DNA of 64,000 nucleotides, from positions 51,023 through 115,022 of the forward strand of contig SVMZ01000005.1 of assembly GCA_015067185.1 (NCBI GenBank), given 5' to 3'. This DNA is from Oscillospiraceae bacterium (GTDB lineage Bacteria > Bacillota > Clostridia > Oscillospirales > Ruminococcaceae). The notes below the pieces were generated by a model. It ran no database searches and had not been told where the DNA came from. It worked only from the letters and a program-made list of their open reading frames with translations. Below, in pieces: positions 1-8,509 of the stretch (position 1 is its first letter; each line of letters begins with the position of its first letter). The translations under genes and the position numbers were made by a program.

Positions 1-39
1 TAAACGAAAAAGTGATTTTGAAAAGAATATGGAGTCGTA

Positions 40-681
40 ATGAGAAGAGTTTTTGAAATGCTTAAAATATCTGAGAGAAAACAGCTGATCGGCAACAACA
101 TAATAATATTGATCGGAAGTGCTGTTCTCTCATTCGGGCTTTATAATATCCATGAACTTTCGGGTGTAACAGAGGGCGGAATATTAGGTCTTACTCTTTT
201 TTTTCGGCATTGGTTGAATATTTCACCGGCAGTGTCCGGTTTTGTCCTCAATGGAATCTGCTATGTTATAGGTTGGCGGGTATTGGGTAAAAAATTTATA
301 GGATATTCAATTGTGGCAGGCGGGGGATTTTCACTGTTTTATGCCATCTGTGAGCAGTTTGAACCCCTTTGGCCGCAGATAGCAGAGATGCCTTTGGTGG
401 CCTCGCTGGCAGGTGCTGTTTTTGTAGGTGTTGGCGCGGGTTTATGTGTTCGTGCGGGAGGGGCACCCAGTGGGGATGATGCGTTAGCTATGAGTATCTG
501 TAAAGCGGCAAAATGGGATATCCGATGGGCATATCTGATAACAGATCTGACAGTGCTGGCGCTTTCAGCTACATACATAGACTGGAAGAGACTTTTACTG
601 TCGCTGCTTACCGTGGTGCTTTCCGGACAGATTGTAGGTTGGGTGCAGAATATAACATTCAAAAAGAAGAAAGAAATTTAA
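40..681 (+). CDS. YitT family membrane protein
   Basis: This 213-residue polytopic protein matches the YitT/DUF161 family of Firmicutes membrane proteins, whose transport role is not established. About five to six hydrophobic helices are visible, including residues near 20-40, 60-75, 88-105, 118-137 and 175-200. The Gly-rich stretch around residue 130 (GAGLCVRAGGAPSGDDALA) is typical of the family. The C-terminal DUF2179 domain found in many YitT proteins is missing, so this is the short form. The ATG at 40 has GGAG at 31-34. The gene stands alone and ends at a bidirectional terminator. The family assignment is fairly sure; the function is unknown. Confidence 0.8.
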   Translation: MRRVFEMLKISERKQLIGNNIIILIGSAVLSFGLYNIHELSGVTEGGILGLTLFFRHWLNISPAVSGFVLNGICYVIGWRVLGKKFIGYSIVAGGGFSLFYAICEQFEPLWPQIAEMPLVASLAGAVFVGVGAGLCVRAGGAPSGDDALAMSICKAAKWDIRWAYLITDLTVLALSATYIDWKRLLLSLLTVVLSGQIVGWVQNITFKKKKEI

Positions 682-717
682 TCTGGCCGGAAAAATAATA
701 TAGTAGGTTGTAAAAAG

Positions 718-754
718 AAACTGCCGTTGAGAGAAATCTCTTATCGGCAGTTTT
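718..754. terminator. bidirectional intrinsic terminator
   Basis: The arms AAACTGCCG and CGGCAGTTT enclose a second short stem (AGAGA/TCTCT). A T-run follows on the plus strand and an A-run precedes it, so it can end both the YitT gene and the convergent SGNH hydrolase gene. Confidence 0.85.
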
Positions 755-775
755 GTAATGTTTGAATATAATATT

Positions 776-1498
776 TTACCCAAGCATGGTTTCGGCGAGA
801 GAATAGGCGAACAGTCGGTTCATTTCGCGGGTAGGATGGTTGATCTTATTGGAAAGCAGCTCCGTGATATCGATGCCGCTTTCACTGAGTTTTTTCCATT
901 TGGCATAACAATCACAAACAGGAATATTGTTTTTACGGCAAAGCTCACGGGCAGCATCCAGATAGAGATCAAGGATACCGTCATTCTGCACCTTGGCAGC
1001 ATTTTGGGCAATGCTGATTTCCTGTTCATCTTTGAGGTGACAGCTGATACCGGTGCACATCATATTGGGAGTAAGGAAGATGATTTCGATATTCTCTTCC
1101 TTCAGGCGCAAAAATATTTTTTCGAGAGATTCGGTGTAAAGATCAAGTTTTTCCGGGCCGCCGCAGGAATCATTGAGACCGAAACAGACAACAGTGAGAT
1201 CCGGATGGTGTGAGATAACATCGCGTTCCAAGCGCTCTAACCCGTGAGGGGCATTGCTGCCGCTGATGCCTGCATTAACAATGTTGATGGGGACACTGGG
1301 GTAAAGAACAGCGAGGATCTGGGCAAGATAGTTGTGATAGGCAGCGTTTTTATCAAAGAAAGTTTCAATATTGCCATCGGATTTTTTATAAATCTCAAAA
1401 CATCCCTGTGTCACACTGTCACCAAGAAAAGCGATGGTGACGGGAGGAGCATTCCAGTTATCGGCCGCTTTGGCAGCCAGTTTTTTGACAATTTCCAT
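776..1498 (-). CDS. SGNH/GDSL-type hydrolase
   Basis: This is a 240-residue cytosolic esterase/lipase-fold protein with no signal peptide. Block I is FLGDSVTQG (nucleophile Ser near residue 28). The block III Asn lies in FGLND near residue 108. The C-terminal His lies in INHPTREM near residue 221. The Asp usually three residues before that His (DxxH) is a Lys here, so the active site may be a Ser-His dyad or may recruit another acid. The ATG has AAAGGAG eight bases upstream. It follows the RpiB-like gene on the same strand with an 81-base gap, so the two are probably co-transcribed. The substrate is unknown; sugar-ester deacetylation would suit the neighbour but is inference. Confidence 0.85.
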   Translation of the reverse strand: MEIVKKLAAKAADNWNAPPVTIAFLGDSVTQGCFEIYKKSDGNIETFFDKNAAYHNYLAQILAVLYPSVPINIVNAGISGSNAPHGLERLERDVISHHPDLTVVCFGLNDSCGGPEKLDLYTESLEKIFLRLKEENIEIIFLTPNMMCTGISCHLKDEQEISIAQNAAKVQNDGILDLYLDAARELCRKNNIPVCDCYAKWKKLSESGIDITELLSNKINHPTREMNRLFAYSLAETMLG

Positions 1499-1533
1499 AA
1501 AGGTTTCTCCTTTGTGTAAAGCAAAATATCAAG

Positions 1534-1565
1534 AGGCGAACCCCGGTTTGACATGGGATTCGCCT
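1534..1565 (-). other. intergenic hairpin between isomerase and SGNH genes
   Basis: The arms AGGCGAAcCCC and GGGaTTCGCCT form a stem of about 11 bp with a 10-base loop. Read on the minus strand it is followed by CTTGATATTTTG, not a clean T-run, so it is more likely an RNA-processing or stability hairpin or a leaky terminator than a full stop. Confidence 0.55.
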
Positions 1566-1579
1566 GATTATTGGTAGGG

Positions 1580-2149
1580 TTATTCGGGTTTTCTTTCCAA
1601 CTTGAGGGGATAGTCACCGAGATGCTTAACCTTAAAGCCATTGGCTTTGTATTCTTCATAGTCAAAGGCTTCCAACTCATCAATGGCAAGCTTGTGGAAC
1701 TCGTAGAAGTTATGCCACCATTCGTAACCGGTACCGAGCTCTGCACCGAGATAGGCCTCTGCAATGTCGATAGCCATGGCGGGAGCGACATAGAAGGCGC
1801 CCATAGCCAGAACATTGACGCCGTTTCCGGTAATAGCACGAAGAGCAGCGGGAACACTTTCAACAACGCCGGCATGAACATGAGGGCATTTGCTGGCTGC
1901 AATATGAATACCCATTCCGGTGCCGCAGAAGATCAAAGCACGTTCAAATTCACCCTCAGCAATCAGGGAACCTACACGAAGACCAACGCGGTGGAACATC
2001 AGATCGGTATCGTCATCATCGAGAGAGCGGACACCAACATCTGTGATTTCCCAACCCTTACTTTTCAGGTGGGCAACAACGTGTTCTTTCAGAGGAAATC
2101 CGGCAAAGTCAGCGCCGACAAGAAGCTGCTTATTTTTGATTGTTTTCAT
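1580..2149 (-). CDS. RpiB/LacA/LacB family sugar-phosphate isomerase
   Basis: The product (189 residues) matches the family that interconverts aldose and ketose phosphates such as ribose 5-phosphate and ribulose 5-phosphate in the cytosol. The conserved catalytic loop FCGTGMGIHIAASK carries the active-site Cys, and GNGVNVLAMGAF follows in the usual place. It is longer than classical RpiB (about 150) because of a C-terminal extension (WWHNFYEF onward) seen in some clostridial and tetrose-phosphate-type members. I chose the ATG at 2149 because AAAGGA lies about 11 bases upstream; an in-frame ATG at 2161 has no room for a ribosome site. The exact sugar substrate cannot be told from sequence. Confidence 0.85.
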   Translation of the reverse strand: MKTIKNKQLLVGADFAGFPLKEHVVAHLKSKGWEITDVGVRSLDDDDTDLMFHRVGLRVGSLIAEGEFERALIFCGTGMGIHIAASKCPHVHAGVVESVPAALRAITGNGVNVLAMGAFYVAPAMAIDIAEAYLGAELGTGYEWWHNFYEFHKLAIDELEAFDYEEYKANGFKVKHLGDYPLKLERKPE

Positions 2150-2202
2150 AAAATCAACCATCCTTTGATTTGAATTTGAGAAGTGGTAGATAGGTTGAGT
2201 CA

Positions 2203-2231
2203 ATTATAACAAAAATATTTTTTAAATTCAA
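2203..2231 (-). promoter_or_regulatory. sigma-A promoter for isomerase/SGNH operon
   Basis: On the minus strand, TTGAAT (2231-2226) and TATAAT (2208-2203) are separated by exactly 17 bases. The predicted start lies about 45-50 bases before the isomerase ATG. Confidence 0.75.
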
Positions 2232-2383
2232 GAGAAAGAAGGCAGTAATATTATTATGTTTTTGCATGAATAACTAAGATATCATATCGTAATAGAAAAA
2301 GTTGAAGTAGAGGAATAAAGAATAGGAGGAAAGAGACGAGAAACAGGATATTGGTAGGATTAGAAAATTTATGTTGAGCGGGG

Positions 2384-2412
2384 TTGACAGGGAGAAGAAC
2401 AAAAGATATAAT
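2384..2412 (+). promoter_or_regulatory. consensus sigma-A promoter of copA
   Basis: A perfect TTGACA (2384-2389), a 17-base spacer and a perfect TATAAT (2407-2412). It implies a leader of about 100 bases before the copA GTG, which contains two structured elements. Confidence 0.88.
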
Positions 2413-2451
2413 AAAGAGTAAGATAGTATAGTTTCATAAAATAAAAGAATG

Positions 2452-2498
2452 CCGCCGAGGCGGTTTTAAAAATGTGTTGAGTTAGTTTTTGCTAACTC
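2452..2498 (+). promoter_or_regulatory. structured copA leader: hairpin plus palindrome
   Basis: First, CCGC-CGAG-GCGG (2452-2463) followed by TTTT makes a small terminator-like hairpin. Second, GAGTTAG (2479-2485) and CTAACTC (2492-2498) form a perfect 7-bp dyad around TTTTTG, ending just before the ribosome site at about 2503-2510. The dyad could be a DNA operator for a metal-responsive repressor (its TTAG/CTAA core resembles DtxR/MntR-type boxes) or an RNA hairpin that limits access to the ribosome site. Both readings are inference. Confidence 0.5.
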
Positions 2499-2518
2499 TA
2501 AAAAGGAAGGGGTATTTC

Positions 2519-5077
2519 GTGCAGCAATTTACAGTAACGGGGATGAGTTGTGCCGCCTGCAGTGCCAGGGTGGAAAAGGCGGTATCCCAGGTTTCGGGAG
2601 TAGAATCCTGTTCAGTCAGTCTGCTCACCAACTCTATGGGAGTTGAAGGCGAAGCGGATGTGCAGGAAATTATAAAAGCGGTAAAGAATGCGGGGTATGG
2701 TGCAGAGGTAAAGGGATCTGTTTCAACAGCGGTGAAAAACGGTGCAGGTACGGATAGCGAAGATCCGCTTGCGGACAGAGAAACCCCTGTTTTGAAGAAG
2801 AGATTGTTTTGGTCTCTGGGTTTTTTGATTGTTCTGATGTATGTTTCGATGGGACATACCATGTGGAAGGCCCCATTGCCAACATTTTTTGAAGGAAATC
2901 CGGTAGCTGTAGCACTGGTGCAGCTGCTTCTGTCGGCAGTGGTAATTGTTATTAACCAAAAGTTCTTTATCAATGGAGTCAAAGGGGTTTTGCATAAATC
3001 ACCAAATATGGATACCCTGGTTGCGTTGGGCAGCGGAGCATCCTTGATATACAGCATCTATTCTCTGTTTGCTATGACAGAGGCGCAGACCAATGGAGAA
3101 ATGGAGAAAGCACTGCATCACCTGCATGACCTCTATTTTGAATCTGCTGCTATGATTCTGGTATTGATAACCGTGGGAAAAATGCTGGAAGCACACTCCA
3201 AAGGGAAAACAACCAGTGCGCTGAAGGGGCTGATGAAGCTTGCTCCCAAAACGGCGACGGTAATCAGAAACAGTGAAGAGATAAACATACCGGTTGAACA
3301 GGTGAGAGTTGACGATATTTTTGCTGTTCGTCCTGGAGAAAGTATTCCCGTGGATGGTGTGGTTATAGAAGGGGAAAGTGCAGTCAATGAAGCGGCATTG
3401 ACGGGAGAAAGTATTCCGGTAGACAAAACAATCGGCGATCCTGTATCTGTGGCAACGATTAACCAGTCCGGTTATATCCGGTGTCGTGCTACCCGTGTAG
3501 GAGAAGATACCACCCTTTCACAGATTATTAAAATGGTGAGTGATGCTGCAGCAACCAAAGCTCCCATTGCAAAAATTGCAGATAAAGTATCGGGGGTTTT
3601 CGTGCCAATCGTTATTTCGATTGCCGTGATAACACTGGCGGTGTGGCTGATGGTTGGGGAGAGTGTTGGATATTCTCTGGCGAGGGCGATTTCGGTGCTT
3701 GTGATCAGCTGCCCCTGTGCGCTGGGGCTGGCGACACCGGTGGCAATTATGGTAGGCAATGGAATGGGAGCCAAAAACGGCGTACTCTTTAAAAATGCAG
3801 CTGCGTTGGAGGAGACGGGAAAAGCGCAGATTGTTGTGCTGGATAAGACCGGAACCATTACCGAAGGCGCACCTAAAGTAACCGATTTGTTTCCGACTGA
3901 AGGGATTGCCGAAGAAGAACTGACAGTATTGGCATATGCTATTGAGAAAAAGAGTGAACATCCACTGGCTAAGGCCATTTTACAATATGCTGAAGAAAAA
4001 AGAATAACCGCGGATGAGGTTACCGATTTTAAAGTGCTTCCCGGCAATGGTTTGAAGGCAAAATTGCAGGAGAAGACAGTGAGTGGAGGAAATCTCAAAT
4101 TTATAAAAACGCAGGCTAAAGTTCCGGAAGAGATGGAAAAGGCTGCCAGAAATCTTGCGAAACAGGGAAAAACACCGCTGTTTTTCAGTATGGAAGGCAA
4201 GCTGATCGGTATCATTGCTGTTGCTGATGTAGTAAAGGAAGACAGTGCCAAAGCGGTTAAAGAACTGCAGAAAATGGGAATCCGTGTGGTTATGCTCACG
4301 GGGGACAATGTGCGTACAGCGAAAGCAATTGGAGCGCAGGTAGGTGTGGATGAAGTAATTGCAGGTGTACTACCGGACGGAAAAGAAAAGGTGGTAGCGG
4401 AGCTTTGTCAAAAAGGCAGGACGATCATGGTGGGCGATGGTATTAACGATGCGCCGGCTCTGACACGGGCCGATATCGGAGTTGCCATCGGTGCCGGTTC
4501 GGATATTGCCATTGATGCCGCAGATATCGTGCTGATGAAAAGCAGCCTATCGGATATTCCCGCAGCGATTCGTCTCAGCCGCAGAACGCTAAAGGGAATC
4601 CACCAGAATCTGTTCTGGGCCTTTTTCTATAATGTCATCTGCATTCCCTTGGCAGCGGGTGTATTTATTCCGCTGGGGATCATGATCAGTCCTATGTTTG
4701 GGGCAGCGGCAATGAGTCTTTCCAGTTTTTGTGTTGTTACAAACGCACTGCGTTTGAATTGGTTTGATATGTACAATTCTGAAAAAGACAAAAAAATCAA
4801 ACCGCTTGATGAGCCGATAGAAATAACCGGCGAAAGTGATGATGAAAAAGAGAAGGAGAATGAAGCAATGAAAAAGACAATGAGAATTGAAGGTATGATG
4901 TGCGGTCACTGTGAAGCAAGGGTCAAAAAGACACTGGAAGCGATTGCCGAGGTGGAATCTGCAGAGGTCAGCCACAAGAATGGAACAGCAATCGTGTCTC
5001 TCAAGGTTGCCATTGCCGATGAAGTGCTGAAGAACGCAGTGGAAGCACAGGATTATACCGTTATTGCGATTGAATAA
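2519..5077 (+). CDS. copA: copper-translocating P1B-type ATPase with terminal HMA domains
   Basis: This 852-residue membrane pump exports Cu(I) using ATP. In order: an N-terminal heavy-metal-associated domain with CxxC (GMSCAAC, Cys 11 and 14), transmembrane helices from about residue 85, the actuator TGES motif (AALTGESIPVD), the intramembrane CPC metal site (398-400), the phosphorylation motif DKTGT (Asp 442), the MVGDGINDAPAL hinge, two last helices, an acidic linker, and a second HMA domain at the C terminus (GMMCGHC, Cys 795 and 798). A C-terminal HMA is unusual; CopA proteins normally carry these domains only at the N terminus. The GTG at 2519 has AAGGAAGG about 8 bases upstream; translation from 2489 would run through the palindrome and lacks a site. 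Confidence 0.93.
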   Translation: MQQFTVTGMSCAACSARVEKAVSQVSGVESCSVSLLTNSMGVEGEADVQEIIKAVKNAGYGAEVKGSVSTAVKNGAGTDSEDPLADRETPVLKKRLFWSLGFLIVLMYVSMGHTMWKAPLPTFFEGNPVAVALVQLLLSAVVIVINQKFFINGVKGVLHKSPNMDTLVALGSGASLIYSIYSLFAMTEAQTNGEMEKALHHLHDLYFESAAMILVLITVGKMLEAHSKGKTTSALKGLMKLAPKTATVIRNSEEINIPVEQVRVDDIFAVRPGESIPVDGVVIEGESAVNEAALTGESIPVDKTIGDPVSVATINQSGYIRCRATRVGEDTTLSQIIKMVSDAAATKAPIAKIADKVSGVFVPIVISIAVITLAVWLMVGESVGYSLARAISVLVISCPCALGLATPVAIMVGNGMGAKNGVLFKNAAALEETGKAQIVVLDKTGTITEGAPKVTDLFPTEGIAEEELTVLAYAIEKKSEHPLAKAILQYAEEKRITADEVTDFKVLPGNGLKAKLQEKTVSGGNLKFIKTQAKVPEEMEKAARNLAKQGKTPLFFSMEGKLIGIIAVADVVKEDSAKAVKELQKMGIRVVMLTGDNVRTAKAIGAQVGVDEVIAGVLPDGKEKVVAELCQKGRTIMVGDGINDAPALTRADIGVAIGAGSDIAIDAADIVLMKSSLSDIPAAIRLSRRTLKGIHQNLFWAFFYNVICIPLAAGVFIPLGIMISPMFGAAAMSLSSFCVVTNALRLNWFDMYNSEKDKKIKPLDEPIEITGESDDEKEKENEAMKKTMRIEGMMCGHCEARVKKTLEAIAEVESAEVSHKNGTAIVSLKVAIADEVLKNAVEAQDYTVIAIE
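4853..5077 (+). other. possible internal start giving a free CopZ-like chaperone
   Basis: Inside copA a perfect AAGGAG (4853-4858) lies 9 bases before an in-frame ATG (4868). Translation from there gives a 69-residue protein that is exactly one HMA domain (GMMCGHC motif), the usual size of the copper chaperone CopZ. The sequence shows the site; production of a separate protein is inference. Confidence 0.5.
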
Positions 5078-5085
5078 GAAAATGT

Positions 5086-5119
5086 AAAAGTACCCTGCCG
5101 GAACAGCAGGGTACTTTTT
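5086..5119 (+). terminator. intrinsic terminator after copA
   Basis: The arms GTACCCTGC (5090-5098) and GCAGGGTAC (5106-5114) pair perfectly around a 7-base loop and are followed by TTTTT. The upstream AAAA extends the stem. Confidence 0.92.
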
Positions 5120-5141
5120 GTATGAGAGGAAGAATATACTG

Positions 5142-5170
5142 TTTACTTTTATGCTGATGTTTAGTATAAT
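5142..5170 (+). promoter_or_regulatory. sigma-A promoter of GH20 gene
   Basis: TTTACT (5142-5147) and TATAAT (5165-5170) with a 17-base spacer, about 45 bases before the GTG start. Confidence 0.75.
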
Positions 5171-5214
5171 GAAAACAGTTTTATTGAGGAGTTGAAAAAA
5201 TAGGGGGAATAACG

Positions 5215-6681
5215 GTGACGAACATACCGTGCATGAAAAGAAATATTCATCCGCTGCCGGAGAAAATCTCGTGGTTTGATGGAAGTTTGATCCTGCAGGG
5301 AGAGGTTATCCTGCGAGTGGGAAAGGGTTTGGAAGATGATGCTGTCGCAGCAATGTTCGAAACGCTGTTTGGCAGTTTTACAAGTGAAACAGTAACGTTG
5401 AAAATCCGGAGAGATCCGGTGCTGCCACTGTTTTGTGCAGCAATAGGAGAAATAGTTCCCTGCATTCCGGGAGAAGAGTGGTGCTATGGAATCCGTGTGG
5501 ATGAACAAGGGGCAGCATTGGAGGCGCGGGATATGGTTGGCCTGCGTTATGCATGGTATACCTTCCTGCAGCTGCTTCAGCGGACCGGAGAGGAAAAAAC
5601 AGAGGGGTTTGCCTTGCCGCATTGTGACATTCGGGATCGTCCTGCCATGAAGTTTCGCGGAATCCATCTTTGCCTATTTCCGGAAACGCCGCCGGATATG
5701 ATAGAAAAAGCACTTACCATAGCAGCGTTTGCAAAATATAATTATGTGGTGTTCGAGTCTTTTGGCGGACTTGAGATGGAAACGATACGGTCATGGAAAG
5801 ATGTATACTGCAGCAAAGTCGTGATATCCCCCATCCTGGAAAAGGCACGGGTCATGGGAATGGAGATCATTCCGATGATCAACAGTCTGGGGCATGCAAC
5901 TTTTTCATGTGATGTCATTGGAAAAAACATGACTTTGGAATGTAATCCTCATCTGCTTCCCTATCTGGAACCGTATGAGTATGACTGGTGTATTTCTAAC
6001 CCGGCTACGGTGAAGCTGCTCAAGGCCGCCCGTGCAGAGATGTACGAAATTTGCGGCAGTGGAGAATATTTTCATATGGGTGGAGATGAATCTTATTTTC
6101 TGGCCACCTGTGACCGATGTGCGGCGCAGCCGTTTCTGCCGCTGGTAACCAACTATCTTAACAATATGTGTGAAGAGATTTGTTCAGAGGGGCGCAGGCC
6201 GATTATGTGGTCGGATATGTTGCTGAACAGAGAGGAGTGGGAATGTGAACCGGATGAAGCTGTTTATGCCAACTCCTCACAGGAGCGTCCGACACATCTG
6301 ATTCTGCCGGAATTGGATCGCCGTTTTGTGATTGCAGACTGGCAGTATGATCTGGTGCATGGCAAAGAAGAGACAGGGGCCTATTTCAAGTCGCAGGGCT
6401 TTGATACAATTCTCTGTCCATGGAAACGTCCGGGAAACGTGGAGACACTGGCCAAAGCAGCAAAGAAAGATAAGTTGGAGGGCGTTATGCTTACCACATG
6501 GTCACGCCTGAGGGATATGTTCCATACCATTGTTCCCACGGCGTCTTTGATGTGGAACAGCAATCAGCCATCCTTTATACAGCCCACCATCATAACCACG
6601 CATCTGTGCAGAAAGCTTTGTCCTTCGGGAGGAGAGTTTTTAAAATCCGGATGGGCCAATGAACGGGCTCTGTTGGACTAA
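5215..6681 (+). CDS. glycoside hydrolase family 20 beta-N-acetylhexosaminidase
   Basis: The product (488 residues) should release terminal GlcNAc or GalNAc from glycans by substrate-assisted catalysis. Residues 1-140 form the GH20b-like alpha/beta domain. The TIM barrel begins at KFRGIHL. The family hallmark HMGGDE places the catalytic Asp-Glu pair at residues 291-292. Trp-rich binding elements (IMWSDMLL, IADWQYD) follow. There is no signal peptide, so it is cytosolic and probably acts on imported oligosaccharides. The GTG at 5215 has AGGGGGA six bases upstream. It is a single-gene unit with its own promoter. Exact linkage specificity is not deducible. Confidence 0.87.
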   Translation: MTNIPCMKRNIHPLPEKISWFDGSLILQGEVILRVGKGLEDDAVAAMFETLFGSFTSETVTLKIRRDPVLPLFCAAIGEIVPCIPGEEWCYGIRVDEQGAALEARDMVGLRYAWYTFLQLLQRTGEEKTEGFALPHCDIRDRPAMKFRGIHLCLFPETPPDMIEKALTIAAFAKYNYVVFESFGGLEMETIRSWKDVYCSKVVISPILEKARVMGMEIIPMINSLGHATFSCDVIGKNMTLECNPHLLPYLEPYEYDWCISNPATVKLLKAARAEMYEICGSGEYFHMGGDESYFLATCDRCAAQPFLPLVTNYLNNMCEEICSEGRRPIMWSDMLLNREEWECEPDEAVYANSSQERPTHLILPELDRRFVIADWQYDLVHGKEETGAYFKSQGFDTILCPWKRPGNVETLAKAAKKDKLEGVMLTTWSRLRDMFHTIVPTASLMWNSNQPSFIQPTIITTHLCRKLCPSGGEFLKSGWANERALLD

Positions 6682-6695
6682 GAATGAAACAGCCG

Positions 6696-6727
6696 ATGAC
6701 CTCTGTTATTACAGGGGTCATGCTTTT
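6696..6727 (+). terminator. terminator after GH20 gene
   Basis: ATGACCTCTGT and ACAGGGGTCAT pair with one G-T wobble around TATT, followed by GCTTTT. The short T-run makes it a moderate terminator. Confidence 0.65.
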
Positions 6728-6836
6728 ATGAAGGCTGAGTGGCCGGATTATGGTTGATGGAAAAGCGGTTTTCATGGGAGAAAAGAAAAAGCGAAGGAGG
6801 AGTAGAGGTTTTTTTCGATAAACAAACAGTTTTTGC

Positions 6837-6864
6837 TTGCAATGTGATAGAAAAGAAGTATAAT
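6837..6864 (+). promoter_or_regulatory. promoter of the HerA-like ATPase gene
   Basis: TTGCAA (6837-6842), a 16-base spacer and TATAAT (6859-6864). The predicted start falls about 30 bases before the ATG at 6901, which supports that start over longer upstream frames. Confidence 0.7.
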
Positions 6865-6900
6865 GGATATAGAGCAAAACAATGGTGGGAGGATATAATT

Positions 6901-8397
6901 ATGTATTTGAGCAATGAACATAAAGTCTGGCTTGCCACAGGCGGCGAAAAGATATATCTTGAACCTTCTATGGCCAACCGTCATGGACTTATTGCGGGTG
7001 CTACAGGTACCGGTAAAACAGTAACACTGAAGGTGTTGGCCGAGTCCTTCAGCGATATGGGGGTTCCGGTGTTTGTAGCGGATATCAAGGGAGACCTCAG
7101 CGGCATGTGTGCTGCCGGTTCTGAAAATAAGCATATCCGCCGCAGTATAGACAATATGGGAATTGAGAATTTTACATATACCCCTTATCCGGTGGAATTT
7201 TGGGATGTCTACGGTAAACAGGGTCTGCCCGTGCGTACTACCATCTCCGAAATGGGACCGGAACTGCTGTCACGGTTGCTGGGACTCAATGATACCCAGA
7301 GTGGAATCCTGCGTATTGTGTTCCGTATTGCGGATGAAAAAGGCCTTCTTCTTATTGATCTTAAAGATCTACGCAGCATGGTGCAGTATGTGGGAGACAA
7401 TGCCAAAGAGTACAAGCTGACTTACGGAAACATTGCTCCGCAGTCAGTGGGTGCCATTCAGCGGGCACTGCTGGCACTGGAAGATGAGGGCGGCGATATC
7501 TTCTTCGGAGAACCGGAGCTGGAGCTCTCAGACTGGGTAAACTGGGCAGCGGACGGGCGCGGTGTCATGAATATTCTGGAATGTCAGGAATTGTTCCAAC
7601 ATCCGCTGCTCTATGGAACCTTCTTGCTGTGGATGCTTTCGGAAATATATGAGATGATGCCGGAGGCGGGTGACCTTGAAAAACCCAAACTTGCCTTTTT
7701 CTTTGATGAGGCACACCTGCTTTTTAATGATGCGCCCAAGGCATTGATCGAAAAGGTGGAACAGGTAGTTCGACTTATCCGTTCCAAGGGTGTCAGCGTA
7801 TGGTTTATTACACAGAATCCTGCCGATATTCCCGACAGCGTGCTGGGACAGATCGGTAACAGAGTGCAGCATGCGCTCCGTGCCTATACACCCAATGATC
7901 AGAAAGCACTGCGTGCAGCGGCGAATTCTTTCCGTACCAATCCCAATTTTAAAACGGAGGAAGCAATTCAGGCTCTCGGTGTAGGCGAAGCATTGGTATC
8001 GGTGCTGGATGAGGAAGGTGTTCCCACTATTGTAGAGAGAGCCAATATTCTGCCGCCCCGAAGCAGCATGAAGGCTGTCGATGGAAAAGAGATCCAAGCG
8101 GTTGTACTTGCAAGTGAACTGCACGATAAATATGCGAAAGAAGAGGATCGTGAATCGGCTTTTGAAATGCTGCAGGAGCAGTATGAAGAGCAGGAAAAGG
8201 CAGAGCAAAAAGCAAAAGAAGAAGAGGAAAAAGCCAAAGCTAAGGCGCAAAAGGAGAAGGAAAAGGCTGCTAAGAAGAAAACAACCAGGAAAAAAAGCAG
8301 CGCTTTTGAAAAAGCAATCAACTCTACCGCCAACACCATTGGTCGTGAGGTGGGAAAGAAACTGGTACGCGGATTGTTTAATACACTGCTCAAATAA
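6901..8397 (+). CDS. DUF853 / HerA-like P-loop ATPase (YjgR type)
   Basis: This 498-residue cytosolic ATPase belongs to the HerA/FtsK-type superfamily. Walker A is GATGTGKT at residues 33-40. Walker B is [12 protein letters not shown] in the middle of the protein, and an arginine-bearing [16 protein letters not shown] sensor region follows. The C-terminal 80 residues are a Lys/Glu/Ala-rich coiled coil ending in a short hydrophobic segment. Length and order match E. coli YjgR, whose role is unproven (DNA or protein translocation is assumed from the fold). The ATG at 6901 has GGGAGG about 10 bases upstream and lies just downstream of the promoter. Monocistronic. Confidence 0.88.
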   Translation: MYLSNEHKVWLATGGEKIYLEPSMANRHGLIAGATGTGKTVTLKVLAESFSDMGVPVFVADIKGDLSGMCAAGSENKHIRRSIDNMGIENFTYTPYPVEFWDVYGKQGLPVRTTISEMGPELLSRLLGLNDTQSGILRIVFRIADEKGLLLIDLKDLRSMVQYVGDNAKEYKLTYGNIAPQSVGAIQRALLALEDEGGDIFFGEPELELSDWVNWAADGRGVMNILECQELFQHPLLYGTFLLWMLSEIYEMMPEAGDLEKPKLAFFFDEAHLLFNDAPKALIEKVEQVVRLIRSKGVSVWFITQNPADIPDSVLGQIGNRVQHALRAYTPNDQKALRAAANSFRTNPNFKTEEAIQALGVGEALVSVLDEEGVPTIVERANILPPRSSMKAVDGKEIQAVVLASELHDKYAKEEDRESAFEMLQEQYEEQEKAEQKAKEEEEKAKAKAQKEKEKAAKKKTTRKKSSAFEKAINSTANTIGREVGKKLVRGLFNTLLK

Positions 8398-8412
8398 AAT
8401 AAGTCAGAATAG

Positions 8413-8454
8413 AAAACAAGCGGCATTCTCGTGTTGAGAGTGCCGCTTGTTTTT
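8413..8454 (+). terminator. strong intrinsic terminator
   Basis: A stem of about 15 bp (ACAAGCGGCATTCTC with GAGAGTGCCGCTTGT, one wobble) has a 5-base loop and a TTTTT tail. Flanking A-rich sequence may let it work on the minus strand as well. Confidence 0.9.
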
Positions 8455-8509
8455 ACAATAAGAAACGAAGAGGGAAAGGGAAGCTGTTTCCTGTTGGAAG
8501 CATAGCTTA

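Noticed and set aside
2489..2518. Longer copA start (TTG at 2489)
   Set aside because: It begins inside the leader dyad, has no ribosome site, and adds residues before the HMA domain that relatives lack; GTG 2519 is well placed.
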